The notes below the pieces were generated by a model that saw only the letters and a list, made by a program, of their open reading frames with translations, made no database searches and was not told the DNA's origin. Made by a program: the position numbers and the translations under genes. Of a stretch of 64,000 bases of DNA, positions 1 to 8,336 are shown in pieces. Origin of the DNA: CAVSWT01 sp963731745 (GTDB taxonomy: Bacteria; Bacteroidota; Ignavibacteria; Ignavibacteriales; Ignavibacteriaceae); assembly GCA_963731745.1 (NCBI GenBank), contig CAVSWT010000014.1:124001-188000 (forward strand), written 5' to 3'. Numbering within the stretch: the first letter of the stretch is position 1; every line of letters starts with the position of its first letter.

Positions 1-106
1 TTTGTAACTGCATTTTTAAAAGATGTCAATATTCAAACTTTCTCATTAAAACATATAAGTGTAAGATAAGTATATTGGATAAACCATAAAATACTAAAAT
101 CATATC

Positions 107-655
107 TTATTTATTTTTTAATTTCAGATAATCTTCTTTCAAAATAGCCATTAAATAAAAATCTATATAATGGTCATCAAAAAACATGGCTTGACGGAGA
201 GTACCTTCTTTTATAAATCCGGCTTTTTCATATGCATTTATTGCTCTTGTGTTTTCTACACTTACATGCAGCTGAACGCGGTTAAAATTTAAAGTATTAA
301 ATGCATAATCAACCATTAATTTTGTAGCTTCTTTACCATACCCCTTTGACCAATTTTCTTTTTCCGCAATTGCGATGTAAAAAGTTGCCATTCGACCCAC
401 CCAATCAATTCTAACGAAAGAGGTACAGCCAATTGGTTCATCAGGCTTATTTGTGCAGACAGTGAAGAAAATTGTTGAATGATCTTGTAATTTCTGTTCA
501 ATCCTTTTCCTTTGTGTTTCAACTGAAGATGGAACTGCATAATATAGGTATTGCCTTGGATCAGAATGATTTTCAGAAAGTGCAATTATAGTTTCATCGC
601 CGGGTTCAGGAGAACGTAAATATATTTTTGTTCCGATTAAAAAAGGATTTTTCAT
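107..655 (-). CDS. GNAT-family N-acetyltransferase (RimJ/RimL-like)
   Basis: The 182-residue protein has the layout of a GNAT acetyltransferase that moves an acetyl group from acetyl-CoA to an amine. The acetyl-CoA loop is visible as NWSKGYGKEAT (about residues 101-111), matching the Q/R-x-x-G-x-G/A motif. The C-terminal 'NTRAINAYEKAGF' stretch (about 135-147) is typical of RimJ/RimL-type proteins and spermidine-type acetyltransferases. There is no signal peptide, so it is cytoplasmic. It lies 22 bases downstream of a SpoIIE-type phosphatase gene on the same strand and is probably co-transcribed with it. The substrate cannot be told from sequence. Confidence 0.85.
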   Translation of the reverse strand: MKNPFLIGTKIYLRSPEPGDETIIALSENHSDPRQYLYYAVPSSVETQRKRIEQKLQDHSTIFFTVCTNKPDEPIGCTSFVRIDWVGRMATFYIAIAEKENWSKGYGKEATKLMVDYAFNTLNFNRVQLHVSVENTRAINAYEKAGFIKEGTLRQAMFFDDHYIDFYLMAILKEDYLKLKNK

Positions 656-677
656 AAAATTGGTTTAGCTAAGTATT

Positions 678-1877
678 CTAATTTGACTCTCTTTTTAAAA
701 TTACCAGAGTCGCATCGTCATCCCATTTTTTATTACTTCCGAATTTTGCTGCGGCATTAAATATTTCATCCACAATTTGTTTAACTGATTTATCTTTGTT
801 TTCAGCAATAGCTTTTTTTATTCCTTCAATTCCAAAATCTTCCGAATGTAAATTTTTTCTTTCACTTATTCCATCTGTATAAAGCACAAGCAAAGAACCG
901 GGCTTTAAATATGCATGTCCTCTTTGTAAGTCAATTTCGGGCAAAGCTCCAAACAACATACCTGTAGCTTCCAGTTCGGTAAAGCTTTCGCCATCAAATA
1001 ATATTGCAGACGGATGGCCGGCATTCACATAAAGCAGGTTTCCCGTTTTATCAACTTCAGCATAAAATAAAGAAATAAAATTTGTAGAGTAAACACTTCT
1101 GTAAATAACATTATTCAGCTTTTCAAAAGTGTAAACCATTTTTAAATGTTTTTCAAGACCCATTCGCAAGCCTGTAACTACATCTCTAGCTAGTAGTGCA
1201 GCGGGCAATCCATGGCCACTTGCATCACCAATACAAAATCCAAAATTCTTATTATCAAAATTAAAATAATCATACAGGTCACCGCCGACTAACTCCGCCG
1301 GCTGAGATTTTCCTGCAACTTTGAATCCCACAAATTCCGGGGCAGTAATTGGAAGTAAGCTTTGCTGAATATGTGCAGCCTGTTCAATTCCTGTTTTCAC
1401 GGCTTCATTGAAAAGACGGTAATTAAGCATGGTACGGACGGCATTCAAGCACAATTCAATTTCTTCTCTAACCCATCCGCTTCTCAATTCAAAAATTATA
1501 ATCCATCTGTAATCTGCACCGCGAACAGTAATGGCAGCCGGAATACTATACCAATCCTGATTAATTAATGATGAATCAATAGTTAAATTCGGATTATCAA
1601 AAATGTATGTTTTTGATTTTAATACCGCTTGCAATGCTTCCGAATCAGTTGAAATTTTTACATTGGTTTTTTTAATCTTCGTTCCAGTGGAAGCAATTAA
1701 AATATATTGATCTTCTGCTTCTTCAAAAATTCTTCCGTTGCCGATTTTAAGATCCTCGCCAAAGGTTTTTTCAAGCTCATTCACGATTGTAAATAAAAAA
1801 TCTTTCCCGGATTTTTCCAGGCCTATTTTTACTAATACAAAGTCTAATTTTTTATAAAATGTTTTTGGGTCAAGCAT
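678..1877 (-). CDS. SpoIIE/RsbU-type PP2C serine phosphatase with N-terminal GAF-like region
   Basis: The C-terminal half (about residues 160-395) is a metal-dependent PP2C-like phosphatase of the SpoIIE/RsbU class. The expected acidic motifs are all present: GGDLYDY (198-204), GDASGHG (217-223), NAGHPS (about 286-291), YTDGISE (about 333-339) and WDDDAT (about 385-390). The first 155 residues look like a degenerate GAF-type sensory domain. Such phosphatases usually dephosphorylate an anti-sigma-factor antagonist in partner-switching. No antagonist or anti-sigma kinase gene is adjacent, so the target is unknown. It appears to head a two-gene unit with the downstream acetyltransferase. A second SpoIIE-type phosphatase lies at 24907-25887. 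Confidence 0.88.
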   Translation of the reverse strand: MLDPKTFYKKLDFVLVKIGLEKSGKDFLFTIVNELEKTFGEDLKIGNGRIFEEAEDQYILIASTGTKIKKTNVKISTDSEALQAVLKSKTYIFDNPNLTIDSSLINQDWYSIPAAITVRGADYRWIIIFELRSGWVREEIELCLNAVRTMLNYRLFNEAVKTGIEQAAHIQQSLLPITAPEFVGFKVAGKSQPAELVGGDLYDYFNFDNKNFGFCIGDASGHGLPAALLARDVVTGLRMGLEKHLKMVYTFEKLNNVIYRSVYSTNFISLFYAEVDKTGNLLYVNAGHPSAILFDGESFTELEATGMLFGALPEIDLQRGHAYLKPGSLLVLYTDGISERKNLHSEDFGIEGIKKAIAENKDKSVKQIVDEIFNAAAKFGSNKKWDDDATLVILKRESN

Positions 1878-2086
1878 ATTCTGGTTTAATTTTTTTTGAT
1901 TGGAAAAAATAGCTAAATAAGAATTAAGAAAATAATTTTTAAGGTTTTGATTTGATAATAAATATTTAAAGAAAAGTAATAAACAGAATTATTTCATAAT
2001 AAAATTTAACAAAAATGCTTATTCTTATTGAAATAAATTCTGCCTGAATTGGATTGATTGAGAGCTTGAAAATAAAATTTTGCTAT

Positions 2087-2527
2087 TTAATTTTTAGACC
2101 GTTTTTCTAAAATATTTTTGAGATTCTCAAGTTCTTTTGATACCCTGCCGGCATAAATTCTTTTAATGAAAGCTGAAAGAAATTTAAGAAGTCCTTTGAA
2201 CTCAGCACTTAATGAGTAAGTAAGCTTAGTGTTATTTTTTAATGAAACTACATGTCTATATCCATTTAACAAAAGCTGATTATCAACTGATTGAAACGCT
2301 ACTCTTTTATTTCTATTATACTCCGTAATTTTTGTAGGAACAGAAACAGTTTTATTAATGAATCTAACTGAAAAATTACGTATGCCTTTAAGTGCGTTTT
2401 TAGTTCTCTCATTTTTAATTTCAATTTCATCAACCCGCCATTTCGAGTCGTTCTCAAAATTTGAGATAAAATTAAATACTTCTTCTCTCGGCCGATTAAT
2501 CAAAATAGTTTTCTGGACGGTTATCAT
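2087..2527 (-). CDS. SRPBCC-family (polyketide cyclase/START-like) protein
   Basis: A 146-residue protein with the SRPBCC fold pattern: an N-terminal strand and helix 'ILINRPREEVFNFISNFEN', where the 'R-P-x-E-x-V-F-x-x-I' start is characteristic, followed by alternating strands and a long C-terminal helix. SRPBCC proteins bind hydrophobic ligands in a deep cavity; no ligand can be predicted here. The C-terminal helix is rich in Lys and Arg. The gene stands alone, about 170 bases from the transporter gene upstream. There is no signal peptide. Confidence 0.75.
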   Translation of the reverse strand: MITVQKTILINRPREEVFNFISNFENDSKWRVDEIEIKNERTKNALKGIRNFSVRFINKTVSVPTKITEYNRNKRVAFQSVDNQLLLNGYRHVVSLKNNTKLTYSLSAEFKGLLKFLSAFIKRIYAGRVSKELENLKNILEKRSKN

Positions 2528-2700
2528 AGTAGAAGCCTTAATTAAAATTAAGTAATCTTATATTCTTTTATATTTAAATGAAATGCACAACTTTATTAAA
2601 AGTTGTTGGTAAATTTAATGAAGATTAAAGATGATGCTATGTATTTAAGGTCACACTAAAGATGAATTTAAGTGAGTGGAAACTTTTAAAATTGAAATGC

Positions 2701-3609
2701 TCATTTAAATTTTTTAGAAATTCTGACTAATTGTTTAATATTCAAATTAACAAGCAGTACACCTGCAGTGATAATCATTCCGCTTAAAACCATTAAAAAA
2801 GTTATCCGTTCATTAAGAAAAATCCAAGCTGTTATTATGGTAATAAAAGGTTCAAAATATAAAAATGCACCGGCTTTGGCGGCATCCATCTCTTTCAATG
2901 CTTGCGCCCATAAAACATAGCCCAATCCCGAACAAAATATTCCTAAGAATAAAATAGCAAACCAGACTTTGATGGATATATGAAATAATACAGTAACAAA
3001 TTCGCTTCCTACAACGAAAGGCGAGATTATTATTGCCATAGTTAAAAATAAGTATAGGATAGTCATTAAAGGTGAATACTGTAAACTAATTTTTTTATTT
3101 ATTATAGAATAAACACCCCATGTAAAAGCGCTTCCAAGAACTAAAAAGTCACCTTTGTTTTTAAGAAAGTCAATGTTCGAAATATCTCCACGGCTTATTA
3201 AAAGCAGTAACCCTATGAATGCAACAATGATTCCCATAACTTTAAAAAGAGTTAAAGTTTCCTTCAGAAAGAAAAATCCAAGCAAGGCAATGAAAATCGG
3301 CGCCATCCCTACAATCCACCCTGTATTTGACGCTGAAGTAAATTCAAGGCCATATATTTGAATCATTAAATGAAGAACAGCAACTAAGGCTAATAAAATT
3401 ATCCACGAATGACTTTTAAATTTAATTGTAAAGCCTCTTTTCGTGTAAATAGCAATTGTACATAAAAGTGTGACGGCGATTATTAACCTTATTAAGATTA
3501 GCTGCGGAGGTGTAACTTCAGACAAAGCAAATTTTGTGGCAATAAACGAACTACCCCAAAATATAGTTGCAGCAATGGGTTTCCAGTATTTAGTCACTTC
3601 TGTATTCAA
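2701..3609 (-). CDS. EamA/DMT-superfamily transporter
   Basis: A 302-residue integral membrane protein with about ten hydrophobic helices in two repeats, the two-EamA-domain layout of drug/metabolite transporters. The first repeat starts 'KPIAATIFWGSSFIATKFAL', the usual EamA opening W-G-S-S-F; the second starts about residue 155 with 'LVLGSAFTWGVYSIINKK'. The tail is basic. Members export amino acids, metabolites or drugs across the inner membrane; the substrate is not predictable. The start lies 70 bases from the end of the deaminase gene on the same strand. Confidence 0.88.
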   Translation of the reverse strand: MNTEVTKYWKPIAATIFWGSSFIATKFALSEVTPPQLILIRLIIAVTLLCTIAIYTKRGFTIKFKSHSWIILLALVAVLHLMIQIYGLEFTSASNTGWIVGMAPIFIALLGFFFLKETLTLFKVMGIIVAFIGLLLLISRGDISNIDFLKNKGDFLVLGSAFTWGVYSIINKKISLQYSPLMTILYLFLTMAIIISPFVVGSEFVTVLFHISIKVWFAILFLGIFCSGLGYVLWAQALKEMDAAKAGAFLYFEPFITIITAWIFLNERITFLMVLSGMIITAGVLLVNLNIKQLVRISKKFK

Positions 3610-3679
3610 TAAGTGCTTTTTCTAGAATTGTCTCATTCGTTTTTTTAGAACTAGAAGTTAAAATTCAGTTGATGCAAAC

Positions 3680-4180
3680 TTAGTTTGACTTTTCCGTTTT
3701 TCGCGCTGATGAATAATCTTCTAAATTATAATTGATCATCCTATCAGGCATGTTAACTTTTACAATTTCAACATTAGATTCCGTATAAAATTTAGTTGCA
3801 AGAGTATCATGAAAGTCTGAAAAAACCACTACCCTTTTTATACCGGCGGCTATTAAAGCTTTTGCGCATGTTGTGCATGACATATTTGTAATATAAGCTG
3901 TTGCTCCTTTAATATTCACTCCATGATTTGCGGCTTGAGTTAACGCGTTTATTTCCGCATGATTAGTTCTTGCGCAATGATTGTCAACAATCAAACAGCC
4001 GACATCCTCGCAATGAGGCTGGCCGGGAAGCGAGCCATTGTATCCAGTTGAAAGCACAAATCTATCTTTTACAAACACACAGCCGCAATGCATTCTTGGA
4101 CAAGTTGAACGCTCTGAAGCAAGCATTGCGAGTTTAAGAAAATATTCATCCCATGAAGGTCTTTTATTTATTTTGTTCAT
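3680..4180 (-). CDS. dCMP deaminase-family zinc deaminase
   Basis: A 166-residue member of the cytidine/deoxycytidylate deaminase family. The zinc site is visible: HAE at residues 74-76 with the catalytic glutamate, and S-C-T-T-C at about 101-105 in place of the usual P-C-x-x-C. The N-terminal 'SERSTCPRMHCGCVFVKD' and 'GYNGSLPG' (about 46-53) segments are characteristic of dCMP deaminases and ComEB-like proteins rather than free-cytidine deaminases. The expected reaction is dCMP to dUMP, feeding thymidylate synthesis. The Ser for Pro change is minor and the metal ligands are kept. I expect a cytoplasmic enzyme. Confidence 0.88.
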   Translation of the reverse strand: MNKINKRPSWDEYFLKLAMLASERSTCPRMHCGCVFVKDRFVLSTGYNGSLPGQPHCEDVGCLIVDNHCARTNHAEINALTQAANHGVNIKGATAYITNMSCTTCAKALIAAGIKRVVVFSDFHDTLATKFYTESNVEIVKVNMPDRMINYNLEDYSSARKTEKSN

Positions 4181-4418
4181 CTCAATTTTAATTTTTGTTA
4201 ATGAAATTTATTGAATCGAAATTTAATGAAAAGATTTGAATGAAGGTAACTTGATAAATTTTTGAACGGCATTCTAAGGCAACTTAGATTGAATATAAGG
4301 CTGACATAAAATAAAAATTATTTTTTATTAAAAATTAAAAAAATCTATTATTAATAAAGACAAATTAATGTATTCGAGTTTTTGGATATAATAAAGTGTT
4401 TCAATTAAGCTGATATTT

Positions 4419-4440
4419 TAGCCCCGCCAATGCGGGGCTT
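4419..4440 (-). terminator. Hairpin terminator after the SnoaL-like lipoprotein gene
   Basis: A perfect 7-base GC stem (gccccgc / gcggggc) with a 4-base loop lies about 20 bases past the stop of the minus-strand lipoprotein gene. Its minus-strand exit is only moderately T-rich, so termination strength is uncertain. Confidence 0.6.
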
Positions 4441-4458
4441 CTAATTAATTTAAATTCT

Positions 4459-4995
4459 TTATTTCATCTTTTTATTTTTCATATCCATTTGACTGCTCTG
4501 CATCATATTCTGCATCGCCATCATATCCGCAGGATCAATATATCCCCAATGTTCTGTTATTTTGCCATCTTTAATAACCATAATATCAACACCCGAAAAT
4601 GACATTTCTTTATTCGTTGGAGGCATTCCCATAAATTCACCTTTTTGGGTTCCTGTAGTTGTAGACATTGCAAAAACTGTATCCCCGGCTACTGCCATTG
4701 AATGAATTTTAGTATGCATATCAGGGAAAGCAGCATGGTACATCATGAACATTTCTTTCACCCCGGCTAAGCCGGATTTTTTTGTCATTGATGTATCGAG
4801 CTGATGATCAACAGCATCTTCTGCAATCAATGAATCCAAATCATTAACGTTCCCCGAATCAAAAACCGCCGTGGATTTTACTGCAACATCAATTTTTTTT
4901 TGATTCATTGCGGCTTGTTCGTCGCCTGCATTATTGCTGCATGCTTGAAGTGTAAAAAGTGCGGCAGCCAGACAAGTAATAAAATACTTCTTCAT
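4459..4995 (-). CDS. SnoaL-like (ester cyclase-type) lipoprotein
   Basis: The N-terminus is a lipoprotein signal ending 'LQAC', with Cys19 as the probable lipidated residue, so the protein should be anchored in the envelope. The rest (about 35-165) matches the SnoaL-like/ester cyclase pattern of the NTF2 fold, with 'AEDAVDHQL', 'AAFPDMHTKIHSMAVAGD' and 'KITEHWGYID' segments. The family ranges from polyketide cyclases to proteins with unknown ligands. The last 20 residues are rich in Met, Gln and Lys, which is unusual. It is a single gene followed by a hairpin. Confidence 0.8.
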   Translation of the reverse strand: MKKYFITCLAAALFTLQACSNNAGDEQAAMNQKKIDVAVKSTAVFDSGNVNDLDSLIAEDAVDHQLDTSMTKKSGLAGVKEMFMMYHAAFPDMHTKIHSMAVAGDTVFAMSTTTGTQKGEFMGMPPTNKEMSFSGVDIMVIKDGKITEHWGYIDPADMMAMQNMMQSSQMDMKNKKMK

Positions 4996-5266
4996 AACTC
5001 ACCTTTCTTTTTGTTTATGAAATAACTTAGAGGGATAATTGGAGCAAAGGAAGTTAGGATAATTTTAATTAAGAAGATATAAAAATCTATACTTTTTAGA
5101 TGTTTAATCAATATCAAGCTTTTTATATCACAATAGATTCTTTTTCACTTATTAATTTTGCCTGATTGAATGAAGTGAAAAATTTAAAAATATCTCTTTT
5201 TCAAAATCTTGAAAATATTCATCTCAATAAATTTATATCAAGAACAGCTATACAGTAATGTCTAAT

Positions 5267-5473
5267 CTATTTATTATTTGAATTTGGAACATCCTTCTCA
5301 CTTGAATCTAAGTTTGAATTCTGTAAAGCAAGTCTTCCCGATTTTTTTATAGCGTCGGTAATTAAATATTCAATTTGTGCATTGATGCTTCTAAGTTCAT
5401 CCGCTGCCCATTTTTCAAGGGCAGCATGGATGTTCCCATCAATTCTTAATAAAAATTTTTTCTTTTCCGCCAT
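5267..5473 (-). CDS. Arc-like ribbon-helix-helix DNA-binding protein
   Basis: A 68-residue protein whose first 45 residues ('KFLLRIDGNIHAALEKWA' then 'LRSINAQIEYLITDAI') match the ribbon-helix-helix fold of Arc-type regulators: a short strand followed by two helices, with the typical 'R-S-x-N-x-Q-I-E-Y-L' second helix. The C-terminal 20 residues are polar and probably disordered. It is the last gene of a tight three-gene unit with an SPFH protein and an unknown protein (gaps of 17 and 15 bases), so it probably autoregulates or acts with them. Homologous small proteins are sometimes labelled antitoxins, but no toxin gene is seen here. Confidence 0.75.
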   Translation of the reverse strand: MAEKKKFLLRIDGNIHAALEKWAADELRSINAQIEYLITDAIKKSGRLALQNSNLDSSEKDVPNSNNK

Positions 5474-5488
5474 ACTTACTTCATGTCT

Positions 5489-6001
5489 TTAACCGGCTGC
5501 CGCCGCAGAGTGTTTTCTTTCATAATTAAGATACCAAGCTAGAATTATTACCCAAGGATATTTATCTATCAACTCTGATCTTTTTTCTAAATATATTTCA
5601 ACTGTTTCCTTAAATTTCATTCTTCCTTTAAATTGCACCAACAAGTAGTCTTTCGAATCTCTAATTTCAAATTCGTCTTTAAAAAATTTAAAATGGATTG
5701 TCAATCTTTCACCTTTTGGCAGCTCTACAAAACCGTGTTTTTTGAATTTTACTTTTTTATATTTTGCAAATGGTAATGAGTTTACCGTTTCTTTAATAGC
5801 TATTTCCGATTTCCAAATAGAGGTGCGGTAAATCGTCCAGCTTTTCTGAAACATTTCTACTTCTATTTTAAATCCGAATTTTTTAACATTTTTAACTACA
5901 GCAATTATTTCATCATTACATTTTAATTCAAAATATCTTTTCCACACTGAAGGCTGAGTCAATATTAATTGTTGACCAAAGTAATCGGATAAATTTTTCA
6001 T
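5489..6001 (-). CDS. Uncharacterised 170-residue protein of the SPFH operon
   Basis: I do not recognise a characterised family. The protein is basic, rich in Lys, Phe and Trp, and made largely of alternating strands, somewhat like LURP-one/Tubby-type barrels (weak resemblance only). It ends in an Ala-rich tail 'HSAAAAG'. It has no signal peptide and no clear membrane helix, though a hydrophobic 'YPWVIILAWYLNY' segment (about 144-156) could lie on a membrane. Placed between an SPFH membrane protein and an Arc-like protein with gaps under 20 bases, it very likely works with the SPFH protein. Confidence 0.65.
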   Translation of the reverse strand: MKNLSDYFGQQLILTQPSVWKRYFELKCNDEIIAVVKNVKKFGFKIEVEMFQKSWTIYRTSIWKSEIAIKETVNSLPFAKYKKVKFKKHGFVELPKGERLTIHFKFFKDEFEIRDSKDYLLVQFKGRMKFKETVEIYLEKRSELIDKYPWVIILAWYLNYERKHSAAAAG

Positions 6002-6018
6002 TAGCTTTTGAATTACTG

Positions 6019-6894
6019 TTATTGATAAAGTGTGCCCGTATTTATAATTGGCGTTACTTCGCTTTCTGAAACTAAAGCTACCATAAGGTTGTTAACCATT
6101 GTTGCTTTTTTCTCTTCATCCAATTCAATAATCTTTTGTTCACTTAAAGATTTTAATGCAATTTCAACCATGCCTACAGCTCCCTCAACAATTTTATACC
6201 TTGCTGCTACTACTGCCTCCGCCTGCTGCCTTCTCAGCATTGCTTGTGCAATTTCTTGCGCATAAGCTAGATGACTGATCCTTGCTTCAATTACTTTAAC
6301 TCCGGCAATATCCAATCTTGATTGAACCTGCTTTTGCAGATTTTCTGCTATCTCCTGCGGGCTCCCTCTTAATGATGCTTTATTGCTTTCGCTGTCATCG
6401 TATGGAAATTCCGATGCAAGTGATCTAATTGATGTCTCGCTCTGGATATCGACAAACTGTTCATAGTTTTCCACATCGAAAACTGCCTTTGCAGAATCAC
6501 CAACTTTCCAAACTATTACCGCTCCTATCTCAATGGGATTGCCGCTTAAATCATTTACTTTAATTTTTTCACTGCTGAAATTTCTTATTCGAAGTGAAAT
6601 TCTTTTTTTCAAAGTAAATGGATTCACCCACCAAAATCCGGATTGACGAATAGTTCCTATGTATTTACCGAAAAATATAAGAACCCTTGAGTCATTCGGC
6701 TGAACAATTATAAACCCACTGATTAAAAGGATAAAAATTAAAATAAGTGGAAAGAATAACCATAAAAATTGTGGATCTCTTGTTTTGATACCGCCAATTA
6801 GCACATAAATTTCTAACGCTAAAATTAATATTGAAATTAACAATACTATAAAACCGTTAATTTTTGATGCTGGTTTTTCTGCTATATTTTCCAT
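6019..6894 (-). CDS. SPFH/Band 7 (stomatin/prohibitin-like) membrane protein
   Basis: Two N-terminal membrane helices (about residues 14-36 and 43-63) precede an SPFH/Band 7 domain (about 64-215). Recognisable segments are 'IIVQPNDSRVLIFFGKYIGT' and 'SRLDIAGVKVIEARISHLAY', followed by an Ala/Gln-rich helix 'AQEIAQAMLRRQQAEAVVAA' typical of the family. Such proteins form ring or cage assemblies that organise membrane microdomains and often chaperone proteases. No NfeD-like or HflC-like partner is adjacent; instead the neighbours are an unknown protein and an Arc-like regulator. It is the first gene of that three-gene unit. Confidence 0.88.
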   Translation of the reverse strand: MENIAEKPASKINGFIVLLISILILALEIYVLIGGIKTRDPQFLWLFFPLILIFILLISGFIIVQPNDSRVLIFFGKYIGTIRQSGFWWVNPFTLKKRISLRIRNFSSEKIKVNDLSGNPIEIGAVIVWKVGDSAKAVFDVENYEQFVDIQSETSIRSLASEFPYDDSESNKASLRGSPQEIAENLQKQVQSRLDIAGVKVIEARISHLAYAQEIAQAMLRRQQAEAVVAARYKIVEGAVGMVEIALKSLSEQKIIELDEEKKATMVNNLMVALVSESEVTPIINTGTLYQ

Positions 6895-6978
6895 TTTTGT
6901 CCTTAAAAAAGTTAATGCTATCGTAATGATATCACTTTAATATCAGAGAAGCAATTAAAATTTTAACAATTTATTCAA

Positions 6979-7085
6979 CCGTAGAGACGCTCCGGCGGAG
7001 CGTCTTAAACGGCAATATTAATTTTTGTGAATTTATTGTTAATATGATGTGTGCTTTTAGACGCCTCGCCGAGGCGTTTCTACGA
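6979..7085. repeat. Pair of REP-like hairpins in inverted arrangement
   Basis: Two GC-rich palindromes sit in an otherwise AT-rich gap. The first (6984-7005, agacgctccggcggagcgtct) follows 'gtag'; the second (7059-7080) is built on gcctcgccgaggc and is followed by 'tacg'. The outer ends 'cgtagagacgc' and 'gcgtttctacg' are near-inverted copies, so the pair resembles a REP/BIME unit of the type spread by RAYT transposases. No RAYT gene is in the window. The position also fits a transcription terminator or mRNA-stabilising element after the minus-strand gene at 7109-7318. Confidence 0.65.
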
Positions 7086-7108
7086 ATGGTTTTTTAAACT
7101 AAAGAATA

Positions 7109-7318
7109 TTAAACGGAAATTTCTTCAGCTTCAAAAGCTTCATTCATTGAAAGATTAATTTCTTTGATGTTGAAGTTGTAGTCTGCTTTGTCTTTTTCGG
7201 TTGATTCATCTTTGGGATTACCAATAAAAAATTCTGCAAGTTGTTTTGCGGAAGATTTATCTTCGGCGTCAATTGTAACTGAATATACTCTTGTTAGATT
7301 TACTTTGAAAGTCTTCAT
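7109..7318 (-). CDS. Small hypothetical protein (69 aa)
   Basis: A 69-residue acidic protein starting 'MKTFKVNLTRVYSVTIDAED', a strand-rich opening, then a helix containing 'SSAKQLAEFF'. I recognise no family. Its beginning resembles small proteins with alternating strands and one helix that use 'V-T-I-x-A-x-D-x-x-x-A' patterns. It lies 29 bases downstream of the lysozyme-like gene on the same strand and may be co-expressed with it. It is followed by the REP-like hairpins. Confidence 0.55.
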   Translation of the reverse strand: MKTFKVNLTRVYSVTIDAEDKSSAKQLAEFFIGNPKDESTEKDKADYNFNIKEINLSMNEAFEAEEISV

Positions 7319-7347
7319 TAAAATTGTTCCACATTTATTTTAATAAT

Positions 7348-8145
7348 TCACTCAGCCCTCTCATCTCCCATCAAATAATATCCGGTAACTTTTTTAAATG
7401 CTTCGGAGGTTTTATCTCCAAGCCATCCATCCGGTTTAACATAAATTCCGGGAAATGTATTTAAGAATTTTTGAAGCTCTGCTCCATAATTTATTTTTGA
7501 TTTTGAATATCTTAATATTGGTTTTGTTATGTCATCGTCAGGATTGATTTTCGGGTCTCCTAAAAAAAAAATTTCATTTTTTTCTGACAATCGTCTTAAT
7601 AAAACCGCCGCACCGCACTGTTGAGAAACAGCGTTATCTGACCAGGTGCCGTCGGCAATATACTTGCCCTTTTGATAATGATTTGAATATCCCCAAAGAT
7701 ATGGAGAATATACTTGCGGATGTTTCATTCTGTACCCCCAACCATTGTAACCTTCAATTTTATATAGAGTGCCGGGAACACTCCAATCACTCCATTTGTC
7801 AATGTTCATCATTGTTAAAGCATCTGCCGCGCTGTCTTCCCAAATAAAAGGCGGGTTTCCGTTTTTAGGCCTTCCTGCCGGAACGTGAACCGTCCTTGCC
7901 GAAAGAGGATCGCCATTGTGAAGATGACAATTAAAATTCATAGAGGCTTCCATCTGGTGAATTATGGCAATAAAAAACCATGGAATATTAAGCTGCTTCC
8001 CAACGGTTTCGTACCGAGCTTTATTGGAAATTATTTTCGCCAAAATTTTTTCAACAATTGCCGTCTTGCCCGGATCAATAACACATGTATTAAACAAGTT
8101 TGTGTATTCATTTATCAAGCTATTATTTAAACTTAAGCTAGCCAT
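7348..8145 (-). CDS. Lysozyme-like protein with C-terminal peptidoglycan-binding-like domain
   Basis: The first 190 residues match a little-described lysozyme-like family with a conserved block 'HQMEASMNF' and 'HLHNGDPL' followed by 'RTVHVPAGRP' (about 64-92). The Glu in HQMEAS is the likely catalytic residue by analogy with goose-type/SLT folds. The last 50 residues ('LQKFLNTFPGIYVKPDGWLG ') resemble a PG_binding_1 repeat with its typical D-G-x-x-G-x-x-T turn. There is no signal peptide, which is odd for a cell-wall enzyme and suggests another export route or a phage-like ancestry. Family assignment is from memory of the motif; the function is inferred. Confidence 0.65.
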   Translation of the reverse strand: MASLSLNNSLINEYTNLFNTCVIDPGKTAIVEKILAKIISNKARYETVGKQLNIPWFFIAIIHQMEASMNFNCHLHNGDPLSARTVHVPAGRPKNGNPPFIWEDSAADALTMMNIDKWSDWSVPGTLYKIEGYNGWGYRMKHPQVYSPYLWGYSNHYQKGKYIADGTWSDNAVSQQCGAAVLLRRLSEKNEIFFLGDPKINPDDDITKPILRYSKSKINYGAELQKFLNTFPGIYVKPDGWLGDKTSEAFKKVTGYYLMGDERAE

Positions 8146-8336
8146 AATTCCTCCATGTTTTAATTTTAAAATCGCAGCAGAAAAAGAGTGAAAAGAATTT
8201 TGTTTAGTATGAATTTACTTTAAAAGGATTTGCTAAACTAAATCGATTATGAATGAAATTTAACGACAAGAAAAGAAAGATAAATAAATTTATTAAATCA
8301 ATAGTTTATTTGAACTAATAAACTCTTGATGCTGTT

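Noticed and set aside
5267..5473. Arc-like protein as antitoxin of a toxin-antitoxin pair
   Set aside because: The neighbouring genes are an SPFH protein and a 170-residue protein of unknown type; neither resembles a toxin.
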